Below are positions 44,002 through 53,786 of a stretch of 64,000 nt of DNA, piece by piece. The stretch spans positions 62,001-126,000 of the forward strand of contig JANQFQ010000095.1 of NCBI GenBank assembly GCA_028277765.1. The letters run 5' to 3'. A program made the position numbers and the translations under genes. Below the pieces are notes generated by a model. It searched no databases and was not told where the DNA came from. It saw only the letters and a list, made by a program, of their open reading frames with translations. Position 1 is the first letter of the stretch. Each line of letters starts with the position of its first letter. Source of the stretch: Desulfobacterales bacterium (GTDB lineage: Bacteria > Desulfobacterota > Desulfobacteria > Desulfobacterales > SURF-7).

Positions 44002-44169
44002 TTTTCCTCCTCATTGTTATGGTTCTTGATCTGGTTTGTATCTTACATCTGTACTAATTCGCCGGATAGGACTAAACACCCTAATATATTATGGTTAATC
44101 TGTTTGAAAGTCAAACAAATTAACAGAACTTTATTAATATTAAAAGGAGCTTTAAAAGGAAATCAGAGA

Positions 44170-45966
44170 CTATTGCGCGGCAACCGGCATAGAAGTGGGT
44201 GGCTTCCAGGAAACAATATAGCTCCTGTCCTTTTTAAAAATAGTACCCGCTGTTGTAACTACTGAGAAAACCACCTCTTCCTGGCCGTCATTGTTCATAT
44301 CGCCGATGACGTAATCACTGATGTGCCGTGATACTTTTTGAGTCTGCCATTTTATTTCAAGTCCAATGTTGTTCCATTCAAGGCACTCAATATATCCGTT
44401 TTTAAACAGCCTGAAGTTCGAAAGCGCCCGCTTGGCCTTGTCCACATTCTTAACCGCGATAATCTCCTGCCGGCCGTCCATATCAAGGTCAACAACATGG
44501 ATCCGGGGTGGCACATAATACCGATCAGCCTCTTCTGCATCATACGCCCTAGGATACTCAATATACGTGGGGCTCCCGCCGTAGCGTTCATCGCTGATCC
44601 ATTCCTCATCCCAATTCTCGTCAAGCAGAATAATACGATCATGGTTTGAAAATGCCGCAATCATTTGGGTGCCGTTGTTCTGGACATCACCATAAGCAAA
44701 ACCGTATATATTTATCCCTTCCGGAAGGCGCAAGGCTGATTCTGGTTCATAACCAGCACCTTTCCAAACAAGCTGCTGGACTCTGCCTGAGAACACTTTG
44801 TCCCGGTCCCTTTTCTGTCCCAACAGGACAAGTCCTTTGCCCGGCATGTTTATTACCCTGAGAAACCATGGAACACGATCCACGATCCTGGCGAATTCAC
44901 TGCCGTTCCATTCAAGGACAAACGATTTCAGGTAACCTGTCCAGGAACCTTTTTTGTTCTCTTTGTTCCCAGGACGGGAAACCTGTGTTACGAATATTTC
45001 CGGTAGACCGTTTCCGTTTATGTCGGCAATATCAAGACCGATATAATTGTTACTCTTTTTACCGATGATTTCTTTAAGTTTATAATATTTCCCGCCCGTA
45101 TAACGGTAGATGTAAATATTCGAACTACTCACAAAAACAGTTTCATTCTGCCCGTCCCCGTCCACATCATCCACACCAAGACCCGTAATTTTTATATCGA
45201 GCTTTCCGCTTCTCCAGGCAGTTGCCGGGACGACAGGTGCTGCTCTATATGCCAGGGCCTGATGGTAGGTCATTGTTGGTGCTGGTGCCGGCCTAGGACC
45301 TGGTGACAATGGCGTAGACGACAGGACATCCGCAGGTGCTGAAGGAAGAACCGCCGGCTGTGAAGGAGAAAGAACAGTTGGCTGGTTCTTGGATGGCGCC
45401 AGAAGCTTGTCTGGGTGCTGACCGATTGTGCTCTCTTCTGCCACAGGGGCCGGAGGAGCGGTTACGATCCTGACAGCGCCAAAACCTTTCTCATTTACCT
45501 GGCTGGCAAGAACATTAACGTGAGATATAACATCTCCATGGGTGCTCCCTGTCTGGCTGAAGGTCACCATCTCCTGACCTGCAGCGACATTCACAAATCT
45601 CGCGTCAGTACTGATACTTTCGCCAAAAACAGTTAAACTCCCGAACAGAACGTAATCGGCTGAGAATTTCTTTCCCATGGATATGGCAGCAGGCATGTCA
45701 ACAGCCGCGTCCATCTCTTTAAATGCAGCTACCGCCTCATCGCCGCTTACCAGAACAGCGCTGCCACTGGCAGCGATACGGGTTGATAGCATATCCCTGA
45801 TACCTTTCTGTAGAAAGGTAAGGTCCTTTTCCGAGTGGATATTAAAAGGGAGAATGAGTACCCTGTACTTACTCCCTTCAATAGCTGTTTTGCCTGTAAT
45901 AGCAGAAAGGGATATAAATAATCCGAGCAATAAACTTAAAACATATCTGAATTTCACTTTAAACAA
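44170..45966 (-). CDS. Secreted FG-GAP/VCBS repeat protein with TolB-like N-terminal domain
   Basis: A 598-residue exported protein (signal at residues 1-27). Residues 30-165 resemble the alpha/beta domain in FlgO/TolB-type proteins (VLILPFNIHSEKDLTFLQKG, ADYVLFGSLTVFG). A Pro/Ser-rich linker follows. From residue 260 onward come FG-GAP-like calcium repeats: DVDGDGQNETVFV, DINGNGLPEIFVT, DLDMDGRQEIIAV and DMNNDGQEEVVFS, expected to form a beta-propeller. Probably a periplasmic or surface protein; role unknown. Confidence 0.8.
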   Translation of the reverse strand: MFKVKFRYVLSLLLGLFISLSAITGKTAIEGSKYRVLILPFNIHSEKDLTFLQKGIRDMLSTRIAASGSAVLVSGDEAVAAFKEMDAAVDMPAAISMGKKFSADYVLFGSLTVFGESISTDARFVNVAAGQEMVTFSQTGSTHGDVISHVNVLASQVNEKGFGAVRIVTAPPAPVAEESTIGQHPDKLLAPSKNQPTVLSPSQPAVLPSAPADVLSSTPLSPGPRPAPAPTMTYHQALAYRAAPVVPATAWRSGKLDIKITGLGVDDVDGDGQNETVFVSSSNIYIYRYTGGKYYKLKEIIGKKSNNYIGLDIADINGNGLPEIFVTQVSRPGNKENKKGSWTGYLKSFVLEWNGSEFARIVDRVPWFLRVINMPGKGLVLLGQKRDRDKVFSGRVQQLVWKGAGYEPESALRLPEGINIYGFAYGDVQNNGTQMIAAFSNHDRIILLDENWDEEWISDERYGGSPTYIEYPRAYDAEEADRYYVPPRIHVVDLDMDGRQEIIAVKNVDKAKRALSNFRLFKNGYIECLEWNNIGLEIKWQTQKVSRHISDYVIGDMNNDGQEEVVFSVVTTAGTIFKKDRSYIVSWKPPTSMPVAAQ

Positions 45967-46734
45967 TCTCCATAAATATTATCTATTATCAGGAAAGAAT
46001 AACTACCAAAAAAATTACAAGATTGAAAGGTTTAATTGCCTATCTCCGCTATTTATTTTTTCCTTTGTGAATCCTGAGCTTTTACAGTTAAAATTTGAAT
46101 GCCTGCCATAAAAAACTTGAATCTAAGAGCTTTTAGTAAAAAAAATCATACTTAAAAAAACAGTTTAAAATCGGAACAAACATACCTGTCTGGAGTTTTA
46201 CCGGTCTCAAATGCGCCCTGAAAAACAAAATATACACAGTTAATTCAGGTAAATACGAACTTTTTGGGCTCCGGTTAAAAAACAATCGGCTGTTAATTTC
46301 TTTTTTATAATTTAATTTAATCATAATCTATTATATTATTCTATAAACAAATAAGCGATTTGTCTTGACTTGACTTTTCTGTGGTGTTAGTTCTATTACA
46401 AATTATAGTAATTATAGCTAATTATATCATTAAACGATAAAAACATATTTTCTTTTTTCTAAAATTTCTATTATGGGCCGGCATTATATTAAGAGCAGGA
46501 TGAATAGAGACAGGACATACTCATATGTCCATTCCCGTTTAATAATAACCAGTTGAAAAATACAAAATAAAAATACAGCTAACTAAAAGCTGTTTTTTTA
46601 TATAGACAAATAGCATTTGAGCGGTTTTGATTAAAAGACAAGTCTGAAAGGAGGTGGCAATAGAAAAAAAATTGTTTGAGTAAATAAAAAAATTTAATGT
46701 TAACTTTACAATATTTTCTAAGGAGGAAAAACAG
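45967..46734. other. Intergenic region, no gene seen
   Basis: A/T-rich DNA of about 770 bases between two divergent genes. Short frames here have no ribosome site or family likeness. A small hairpin GGACATA/TATGTCC lies at 46513-46530. The long leader before the porin-like gene may hold regulatory sequence, but I recognise no known element. Confidence 0.4.
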
Positions 46735-48360
46735 ATGATGAAAAAAATGTCATTTATTATACTTGTGCTGCTTGTTGGTATGGGCACAGCCCTTGCCGAT
46801 GTTACGATTGATCTAACCGGCGAAATGGAAGTAATTGGCCAGAAATGGTTCAATTACAATATGGCAACAGATAATCAAGACGGTGACAAGGACTACCAGT
46901 TTGATGATGATGGTGATGACCCTGCCTACGACTGGTCAAACTATGAACAGGAAGTAAACTTTAAAGCGGTTCTTAACGTTGAAGACCGTTCATTCATTAC
47001 AGCAGAATTTCATGTTCATGGTGATGACTATGACGATGAAAATGGACCAGAGGTCTGGGGTATGGGTGAAGATGATGATTTTGACTGTGACTACATCTGG
47101 ATGACCCACATCTTCCCGACCGACACAACCCTGAGCCTCGGCCTCATGCATTCTGGTACGTGGGCCACTTCTTTTGCTGATGCCAATACTGATGCTTACA
47201 GAGTAATGGTCAAACAGAAAGTTAATGAAGATCTTACGGTTATCGGTATCCTGGAAAAAAAGACAGGGGATGAAGAAGGTTACCAGTATTATCCGTACTC
47301 TAATTCTTATAAGAATGCTGAAAAAGATGATGCTGACACATATTACCTGGCAGCTATCTATAAAGCCGGCAACATGACCTTAAAACCCCGCATTGTACAC
47401 AATAGAGACGGTGATTTCATCACACTCGGAGATCTGGACAATCTGGATTTTATCAGGTTTAATGATGATGATGATATTGCGCTGCTTACCCGTAACGGGG
47501 ATGAGGCTGATAATGACCGTACAATTACCAAGTTTGAACTTGGTATTGAAGGAACCATCGGCGACAATATAGGGTATGAGGGTGAAGTGGCTTGGCATGT
47601 CTATGACTGGTCATCAAGGTACTTCAATACAAGGCGTGAATACGAAGACTGGCAAGAAGAAGATGCTGATGTCTGGGGTCTCTATCTGAATTGTTGGATT
47701 GACCTGGATTCCGCCAGAGTAGGCGCATTCATAGCTCACGGCTCCTATGATGAGGATTCCTTCATAGGGTTTGAATTTGGCGACGATTTTGAAACCGCTG
47801 AAATCCTCGGTGATGAGTTTGATACAGACCAGATCATAGGACCTGCTGAAGAATACAGTTACCATTACAACGAAGCGATAACCGACACAAGCGACGATTT
47901 TGATGGTAGTCCTGGATTGGGCATGACTGCCGCCGATGCTGCTGAGTACGCAAACGCTAATGCTCTTGCCTATCGTAAAGCTATGTCTGTTGCTGCAACA
48001 GGAGACCTTAGTGGCCAGACAGCACTTCAGGTATATGCTGACATTCCTGTGAATGATAAGCTGACCATCTGCCCGTCTCTGACATTTGTCATGAGTAACA
48101 TTGAATATTCTGTTTACGAAGTTGAATCAGATGACGTGCTGAGTGACGGTAATCTGGACACGTATACAACGAACCTTCTCTATACCTTCGAAGATGAAAC
48201 AGAAGCCTATGAGCTTGATGTAGAAGGCAAACTGAAGATCACTGACGCGTTTACTTATGCCGCAGGACTCGCCTGGGCGTCAATCGATTACGGACAGCCC
48301 GGCATGATCGATCCTGAGGACATCTGGAAGTTCTGGCATTCATTTACACTGACATTCTAG
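46735..48360 (+). CDS. Very acidic outer-membrane beta-barrel (porin-like) protein
   Basis: A 541-residue protein with a signal peptide (MMKKMSFIILVLLVGMGTALA) and alternating hydrophobic/aromatic strands ending in HSFTLTF, the C-terminal Phe signature of outer-membrane barrels. Loops are exceptionally rich in Asp and Glu (QFDDDGDDPAYDW, FNDDDDIALL), which would make a strongly negative surface or bind divalent cations. I recognise no specific porin family. AAGGAGG is located upstream and a strong terminator follows 36 bases after the stop, so it is a single, probably well-expressed gene. Confidence 0.75.
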   Translation: MMKKMSFIILVLLVGMGTALADVTIDLTGEMEVIGQKWFNYNMATDNQDGDKDYQFDDDGDDPAYDWSNYEQEVNFKAVLNVEDRSFITAEFHVHGDDYDDENGPEVWGMGEDDDFDCDYIWMTHIFPTDTTLSLGLMHSGTWATSFADANTDAYRVMVKQKVNEDLTVIGILEKKTGDEEGYQYYPYSNSYKNAEKDDADTYYLAAIYKAGNMTLKPRIVHNRDGDFITLGDLDNLDFIRFNDDDDIALLTRNGDEADNDRTITKFELGIEGTIGDNIGYEGEVAWHVYDWSSRYFNTRREYEDWQEEDADVWGLYLNCWIDLDSARVGAFIAHGSYDEDSFIGFEFGDDFETAEILGDEFDTDQIIGPAEEYSYHYNEAITDTSDDFDGSPGLGMTAADAAEYANANALAYRKAMSVAATGDLSGQTALQVYADIPVNDKLTICPSLTFVMSNIEYSVYEVESDDVLSDGNLDTYTTNLLYTFEDETEAYELDVEGKLKITDAFTYAAGLAWASIDYGQPGMIDPEDIWKFWHSFTLTF

Positions 48361-48395
48361 CCTTTGCTAAGAATAGACAGATAAAACATAAAAAA

Positions 48396-48424
48396 GCCTG
48401 CCGATTTTTCGGCAGGCTTTTTTT
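48396..48424 (+). terminator. Terminator of the porin-like gene
   Basis: GCCTGCCGA, four T residues, TCGGCAGGC and a seven-T tail: a perfect 9-bp stem. Confidence 0.95.
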
Positions 48425-48505
48425 ATTTGCAGCAAACTCAAAAACAGAGCATTAAAACATCGTCAATTCCCGCAGTCTTTCTGTATGAAAAACTAGATGA
48501 TGCGG

Positions 48506-48592
48506 GCTAGATTCTAGATGCTGGATCCTGGATCCTTGTAAAAAAAAATAATTCTCCAGCATCCAGCATCTAGGATCTAGCATCTAGAATCC
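48506..48592. repeat. Imperfect inverted repeat of GATGCTGG/CTAGAT units at the 3' end of gatB
   Basis: Left arm CTAGATTCTAGATGCTGGAT, right arm CCAGCATCTAGGATC and CATCTAGAATCC, each made of iterated TCTAGATGCTGGATCC-like steps. The right arm contains the gatB stop codon and encodes its last residues LDSRC. A related degenerate copy lies at 40640-40720. Confidence 0.7.
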
Positions 48593-50013
48593 AACTTTTT
48601 CCCAATAATCTGATTAACCATCTTTGGATTGGCCTTCCCCTTGGTCTCCTTCATCACCTGGCCCACAAAATACCCCATCAGCTTCTTCTTACCACCTTTA
48701 TAAGCTTCAACTTCATCAGGTGAATCAGAAAGGACCTTGTCTACAACTTCTTCAATAGCCGAAGCATCCGTAACCTGAACAAGCCCTTTTTCTTCTACAA
48801 TTTTTTCAGGTGGGCTGCCGGTTTTTGCCATCTCTTCAAATACGGTTTTTGCAATTTTACCGCTGATCACATCCTTATCAATCAGTGTCAGGAGTCCGGC
48901 CAAGTTTTCAGCAGACACAGGGGATTCATCTATGGACTTTTCCTCTGCGTTTAAAAGGGCTGACAAAGATCCCATGACCCAGTTGCTGACCTGTTTGGGC
49001 TGGGGAAACAGCTTAACGCAAGCTTCAAAATAATCGGCCAGTTCTTTTGATGACGTTAAAAAGTCAGCATCATATGACGGTAATTGGAAATTGTTTTCAA
49101 ACCGCGTTTTTTTATCCCCGGGAAGTTCCGGTAGATTTTTCTTTATGGTATCTATCCATTCATTATCAATAATAAGCGGGAGCAGATCCGGATCCGGGAA
49201 ATACCGGTAATCATGGGCTTCTTCCTTACCCCGCATGGAATTTGTCCTGCCGGCGGTGTCGTTCCATAGCCGTGTCTCCTGTATGACCTCTCCCCCCTCT
49301 TCTATAATACCTATCTGCCGTCTGATTTCATAATGAAGCGCCTTTTCCACGTGGCGGAAGGAGTTTAGATTTTTCACCTCTGTACGGGTACCTAAGGAGT
49401 CATCTCCCCTGGGCCGGACAGACACGTTAGCATCGCACCGGAAGCTCCCTTCCTCCATATTGCCGTCACATATACCGAGATACCGAACCAAAGACCTTAG
49501 TTTTCTAAGATACGCACCTGCCTGCTCCGGTGACCTGATATCAGGCTCACTCACGATCTCTATAAGGGGAACGCCTGTCCTGTTAAAGTCTACCATACTG
49601 ACAGGGCGGTCAGGATCATGATTCAGCTTGCCCGCGTCCTCTTCCATGTGAATCCGGGTCAGCCCGATCCTGCTTTTATCGCCATCAACCTCTATATCCA
49701 CATGACCGGCTTCAGCAATCGGCAGTTCATACTGGGATATCTGATACCCCTTAGGCAGGTCAGGATAAAAATAATTCTTCCGTGCAAAACGGCTTGTTTC
49801 AGCAACCTTACAGCCTGTTGCAATAGCCATTTTAATTGTATAATCCACAACCTTCTTATTTAACACCGGCAGCATACCCGGCATGCCGAGACAAACCGGG
49901 CAGATATGAGTGTTCGGCGGCGCACCAAAGGAGGTGGAGCATGAACAGAAAATCTTCGTGTCTGTTTTAAGCTGGGCGTGAACTTCCAGCCCGATAACCG
50001 GTTCGAATTCCAT
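48577..50013 (-). CDS. gatB: Aspartyl/glutamyl-tRNA(Asn/Gln) amidotransferase subunit B
   Basis: A 478-residue GatB of normal length: [16 protein letters not shown] at the start, [44 protein letters not shown] and EVKNLNSF are all conserved, followed by the YqeY-like tail domain ([19 protein letters not shown]). With GatA and GatC it amidates misacylated Glu-tRNA(Gln)/Asp-tRNA(Asn). gatA and gatC are not in the window. The last five residues (LDSRC) derive from an intergenic repeat that replaces the native end. Confidence 0.97.
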   Translation of the reverse strand: MEFEPVIGLEVHAQLKTDTKIFCSCSTSFGAPPNTHICPVCLGMPGMLPVLNKKVVDYTIKMAIATGCKVAETSRFARKNYFYPDLPKGYQISQYELPIAEAGHVDIEVDGDKSRIGLTRIHMEEDAGKLNHDPDRPVSMVDFNRTGVPLIEIVSEPDIRSPEQAGAYLRKLRSLVRYLGICDGNMEEGSFRCDANVSVRPRGDDSLGTRTEVKNLNSFRHVEKALHYEIRRQIGIIEEGGEVIQETRLWNDTAGRTNSMRGKEEAHDYRYFPDPDLLPLIIDNEWIDTIKKNLPELPGDKKTRFENNFQLPSYDADFLTSSKELADYFEACVKLFPQPKQVSNWVMGSLSALLNAEEKSIDESPVSAENLAGLLTLIDKDVISGKIAKTVFEEMAKTGSPPEKIVEEKGLVQVTDASAIEEVVDKVLSDSPDEVEAYKGGKKKLMGYFVGQVMKETKGKANPKMVNQIIGKKLDSRC

Positions 50014-50168
50014 GTTGCTTCCTTTTATGATTAAAATCAGCTTTTAAAATTAGCATTTAATAACTATTAGTCAAGACTTAACCAGGTATTTTAAAAATGT
50101 TCTGTAATATGGGACTTGTTTCTTTGAAGGGGAACTATAAAAGAGTGTAAGAGGTTACCGATATCTTA

Positions 50169-50450
50169 TTATCTACTGCCCGGCACAAGTTTCAAATACT
50201 CACGCATATGCCGCTCTGCTTCGAAGAATTCATCGACCTCAGTATAATAATAGGCATTGACATTAATATCATTCTCTTCAATAAATTCAGCCATCGGTTT
50301 CAAGGCTTCTGTTTCAAGCCCCATAGGGCCTATCACATATATGAACAGAACAAGAAGGCATGTGGCAAAAGCGATAGGCACCCACTTTTTGAAGGTTACG
50401 ATGTGTAGTCTTTGTTTATCCGGCTCATTACCGGAAACTGCTTTTGTCAT
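50169..50450 (-). CDS. Small single-span protein accompanying the YeiH-type transporter
   Basis: A 93-residue protein with one membrane span (VPIAFATCLLVLFIYVIGPMG) after a basic cytoplasmic segment, and an acidic C-terminal part (EFIEENDINVNAYYYTEVDEFFEAE). It starts two bases after the stop codon of the transporter gene, so the two are co-translated. Unknown family; a small accessory subunit is plausible. Confidence 0.7.
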   Translation of the reverse strand: MTKAVSGNEPDKQRLHIVTFKKWVPIAFATCLLVLFIYVIGPMGLETEALKPMAEFIEENDINVNAYYYTEVDEFFEAERHMREYLKLVPGSR

Positions 50451-50452
50451 AT

Positions 50453-52219
50453 TTAAATTTTCCCTGTAATTTCAGGAAATACCAGGTAAAACATTATATA
50501 CGCCATCATGAGCGTTAATATCAGGTTGAACGTCTGACCGCACACATACAAGATAAGCGGTTTTCCGCCTTTCAGCTGCTCACGTAGTTCCCGGAAGTTT
50601 GTGGCCAATCCGATACTAACAAACGCCAGGCAGAAAAACCAACCACGCAGGTTCTTTGACATCCCTTTGATGACACCTTGGTCAATAAGCGTGTAACCCA
50701 CATCCGGCCCTAAAGATGCGTAAATAGCAGAAAAAATAACGGATGCTAGGATAAAACCGATAACGAATTTTGGAAACCGGTGCCATATTTCCATGGCACC
50801 TACTTTCTGACCGGGTATATTTTCAACTTTAGCACACCAGTAAACGGCCACACAAAAAGCGATTACTCCAATTAATATGTTCTGGATCATTTTTATCGTC
50901 GCCGCCGTGTATAAAGCTTTTTCGCCCAGGAAAGCGCCAGCTGCTGCCACAGCGCCCGTGGCGTCAATTGTTCCGCCCATCCAGGCACCTCCCAGGATTT
51001 CAGGTATGCCAACAGCTTTTATAACTGCTGGCATAACGATCATCATGATTGAAGTAAAAACCAGGCTCAGACCGACAGACAAGGTAAGCTCTTCTTTTTT
51101 CGCACGACAGGCTGCTGCTGTTGCAATGGCCGCAGAAACACCACACACAGACATATCCGCAGATATTGTAATATTTAATGTCTTGGATGGGATCTTAATA
51201 ATTTTTTGTCCAAAAAGATATGTGGAAACCAGAACAATTGGCGTGACCACCCATGCCACAAAGATGCCCGGAACCCCTATTGACAGGATCTTGCTGAAAA
51301 GTATTTCCGCGCCAAGGAGAACCAGGCCGGTTTTAATATAATATTCCGTTTGTACAGCGGGAATTGCCCAGTTCGGTGTTCCAATTGTGTTCGATATCAA
51401 AAGCCCGATGGCTATGGCCCATGCAGCATACCCTATACCGTATGCTTTAACCGTTGCCTGGGAAGCAAGCAAGTAAGAGATGACCGAAAGTAAGAAGATA
51501 AGACAGAAACCTTTAAAAAATGCTGAAAAAGAATCTCCCATAGCGACAATACCAGCGCCAAAAAGGAGAGCAATAACAAAAAACAGCCCTACGAGGTATA
51601 CGATTTGGTTGTATGGCTTGACTGAAGCTTTCTTTTTTGCCTTTGAAAGACCGTTCTTTGCGATCAGCCATGTTGTTATAGAGGTTTGCGCCTCTGCATT
51701 AAGATGTTCATCAGAAAAACCCGCGTTTGCTGCATCAGCTTCTTTTTTTTCAGCTGCAGTTAATGCAGCAGCTGTTTCTGCTTTTGCTTTTTCATAATCT
51801 GCTTTGGTCTTTGAATTTCTTGAAGCAGCAGCGCTTTTGCTAAGTATCAAGCTGTCTAAAGGATTTGTCCGCCATTTATGCGGTTTGGATGTAAACTTTG
51901 ATAAAAATCTTCCGAGCTTTGAGCTACTGGCCTTTAGTTTGTGCTTGTTCGCGGCAGCCTTATGCCATGCAACTGTTTTAAATGGAGCCCTGGCTTCTTC
52001 CGCAGACATCGCCGCATTAGCCTCTTTTATTTTTCCTTGCATATCATCAGGCTCGTTATTGAAGAATACAACTATCCCGAAAACAAGCAGCAGGAACCCA
52101 AGCCAAATAGCCCAGTAATCCTCTTTTTTCCATAAGTCTGAAAGCTGACTTTTTGCCACATCAACAACGACTTCATTGCCGGATGGATCAGAATTATTTG
52201 AATTATTCATGGTGTTCAC
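50453..52219 (-). CDS. YeiH-family putative sulfate exporter with extra N-terminal domain
   Basis: A 588-residue transporter. The C-terminal 380 residues match the YeiH/PF03601 family ([83 protein letters not shown]) with about ten spans. Standard YeiH proteins are near 340 residues; here a first span at residues 38-55 is followed by about 150 residues of Ala/Lys/Glu-rich helical sequence before the transport core. The family is annotated as sulfate exporters without firm proof, which would suit a sulfur-metabolising cell. A small membrane protein gene follows immediately. Confidence 0.85.
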   Translation of the reverse strand: MNTMNNSNNSDPSGNEVVVDVAKSQLSDLWKKEDYWAIWLGFLLLVFGIVVFFNNEPDDMQGKIKEANAAMSAEEARAPFKTVAWHKAAANKHKLKASSSKLGRFLSKFTSKPHKWRTNPLDSLILSKSAAASRNSKTKADYEKAKAETAAALTAAEKKEADAANAGFSDEHLNAEAQTSITTWLIAKNGLSKAKKKASVKPYNQIVYLVGLFFVIALLFGAGIVAMGDSFSAFFKGFCLIFLLSVISYLLASQATVKAYGIGYAAWAIAIGLLISNTIGTPNWAIPAVQTEYYIKTGLVLLGAEILFSKILSIGVPGIFVAWVVTPIVLVSTYLFGQKIIKIPSKTLNITISADMSVCGVSAAIATAAACRAKKEELTLSVGLSLVFTSIMMIVMPAVIKAVGIPEILGGAWMGGTIDATGAVAAAGAFLGEKALYTAATIKMIQNILIGVIAFCVAVYWCAKVENIPGQKVGAMEIWHRFPKFVIGFILASVIFSAIYASLGPDVGYTLIDQGVIKGMSKNLRGWFFCLAFVSIGLATNFRELREQLKGGKPLILYVCGQTFNLILTLMMAYIMFYLVFPEITGKI

Positions 52220-52375
52220 TGATGCCTTTATGAAAAGTGTTAGATAGTATTCAACCGGATTTGTGGGTTACCGCCATCGCTGTAAATTAATTAAAAAACT
52301 GATGTTTTATTGTCAACAAATAAACATTTACAAATGGCTGGTGAGCTTAACGTCTTATGCTTCAGGAGAAGTGTT

Positions 52376-52822
52376 TTACCTTGACAAAACTCCCTTTCTC
52401 CTGATTCTAATAATTTTCGGCCGGTATTCATCCTTCTCGGACATTTTATTCCCTGCCTTGCGGACAAATATAAAGGAAAGGCCCAGGAAAAGGAAGCCGA
52501 GCACTGGAGAAAGGAAAGAAGGGTTTAGTCCATAATCCGGTGCAAATTTCTGGCCAATAAAGGCACCAATGATAAGGCAGATAATAGGAAAGACATGAAT
52601 AAGAAAGGACGCTTTTAAAAGAGATCCTGTTTCAAAACGGATGACTACCGTGTCCCCTTCACGGGCGTTAACGGTATTGATTGCCGCCACCTCCATCTCC
52701 CTGCCGCCTAATGTACTGCAGGAATCTTTTGAGGCGCACCCAGCACAGGAACTGCTCTTTTTTGTTCTAACCCATGCTGTATCAGCATCTGTTTTTGTGA
52801 CAGTACCTGTTTCAGTGGCCAT
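52376..52822 (-). CDS. RseC/MucC-family membrane protein
   Basis: A 148-residue protein with the cysteine motif CAGCASKDSC near residue 24 and two membrane spans (ASFLIHVFPIICLIIGAFIG and LSPVLGFLFLGLSFIFV). The order and length match RseC-family proteins, which act in SoxR reduction and sigma-E control in enterobacteria and, in others, beside Rnf complexes. No rnf genes are in the window. It is divergent from the nuoE operon. Confidence 0.88.
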   Translation of the reverse strand: MATETGTVTKTDADTAWVRTKKSSSCAGCASKDSCSTLGGREMEVAAINTVNAREGDTVVIRFETGSLLKASFLIHVFPIICLIIGAFIGQKFAPDYGLNPSFLSPVLGFLFLGLSFIFVRKAGNKMSEKDEYRPKIIRIRRKGVLSR

Positions 52823-53324
52823 TAAGGATCTCCGGATTCAATATCAGCTGAATATAATGCTTTATGACCATTCATCCCCCTTTCTTGTTCCCTCCTGCAA
52901 GGGGAGGTAAGAATAAAAGGAAATCTCACTTAATCTTATTTTATGTATCAAACGTTTTTAATAAAAACAAGCTCAGGCTGAACGGCCGGGATTATATTGA
53001 AAAAGTTGTCATCTTCTTGCAACCCTTCTTTTGTTTTCTGGGTTGGTTCATAAAAACAATGTTTCAGATTTATTTTAACAGACAAGGTTTTTCAACACAT
53101 AAAAGGGGCTGTAAAACAACTATATTTTTCTTGATTTAGATCCTCCTATAATATATGTTCTGTCCTTGATTTTCAGACAGGTGGCCCCTGCATTTGAGCA
53201 TCAGCAGGCATCATCATTATTATCTATCTATTATTATTCATTTTTTAACTCACCTGTTTACAGATAACAACACTCAGACCTGTAAGGTTTTGAGTAGAAA
53301 AAAATAGTAAACGAAGGAGGCATA
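52823..53324. other. Intergenic region upstream of the formate dehydrogenase operon
   Basis: About 500 bases without a supported gene. It must carry the divergent promoters of rseC and the nuoE operon; I see no confident boxes or riboswitch. Confidence 0.4.
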
Positions 53325-53786
53325 ATGGATGAACGATTAGAAAACATTTTATCGTCCTACAATGGCAACAACAATGAAGTGATCCCGATTTTACAGGCAG
53401 TTCAGCATGAATTCGGTTACCTTCCGGAGCCTGAGATGAGCGAGGTGGCCAGGTTCACCGGCCTGCCGAAGAGTCGCATCTATGGGGTGGCAACCTTTTT
53501 TGAGCAGTTCAAATTCACCCCGCAGGGTAAAAACCTAGTGGTTGTCTGCAGGGGAACGGCCTGCCATGTCCGCGGCGCCAAGCGCATTCTTGAAGAATTT
53601 GAAGAGAGACTGGACATCAAGGAAGGGGAAACAACTGAAGATTTGGAATACACATTGGGAACCGCCGCTTGTATCGGGTGCTGCGCGTTAGCGCCATGCG
53701 TTATGATAAATGACGATGTAGAGGCAAAATTGACACCGAAAAAAGTGGCTGATTATTTCAGCAAGGAGACTGCCGATGAAGTTTAG
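53325..53786 (+). CDS. nuoE: NuoE-like [2Fe-2S] subunit of NAD-linked dehydrogenase
   Basis: A 153-residue thioredoxin-like protein with the four cluster cysteines in CRGTACHV and AACIGCCALAPC. It matches the 24-kDa subunit of complex I and the HndA/HydC-type subunits of bifurcating enzymes. With the next two genes it forms an NAD-coupled formate dehydrogenase. AAGGAGG precedes the ATG. Its stop overlaps the start of the nuoF gene by 11 bases. Confidence 0.92.
   Translation: MDERLENILSSYNGNNNEVIPILQAVQHEFGYLPEPEMSEVARFTGLPKSRIYGVATFFEQFKFTPQGKNLVVVCRGTACHVRGAKRILEEFEERLDIKEGETTEDLEYTLGTAACIGCCALAPCVMINDDVEAKLTPKKVADYFSKETADEV

Noticed and set aside
46133..46324. 63-codon minus-strand frame in the long intergenic region
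   Set aside because: A/T-rich, no ribosome site, composition unlike a protein.
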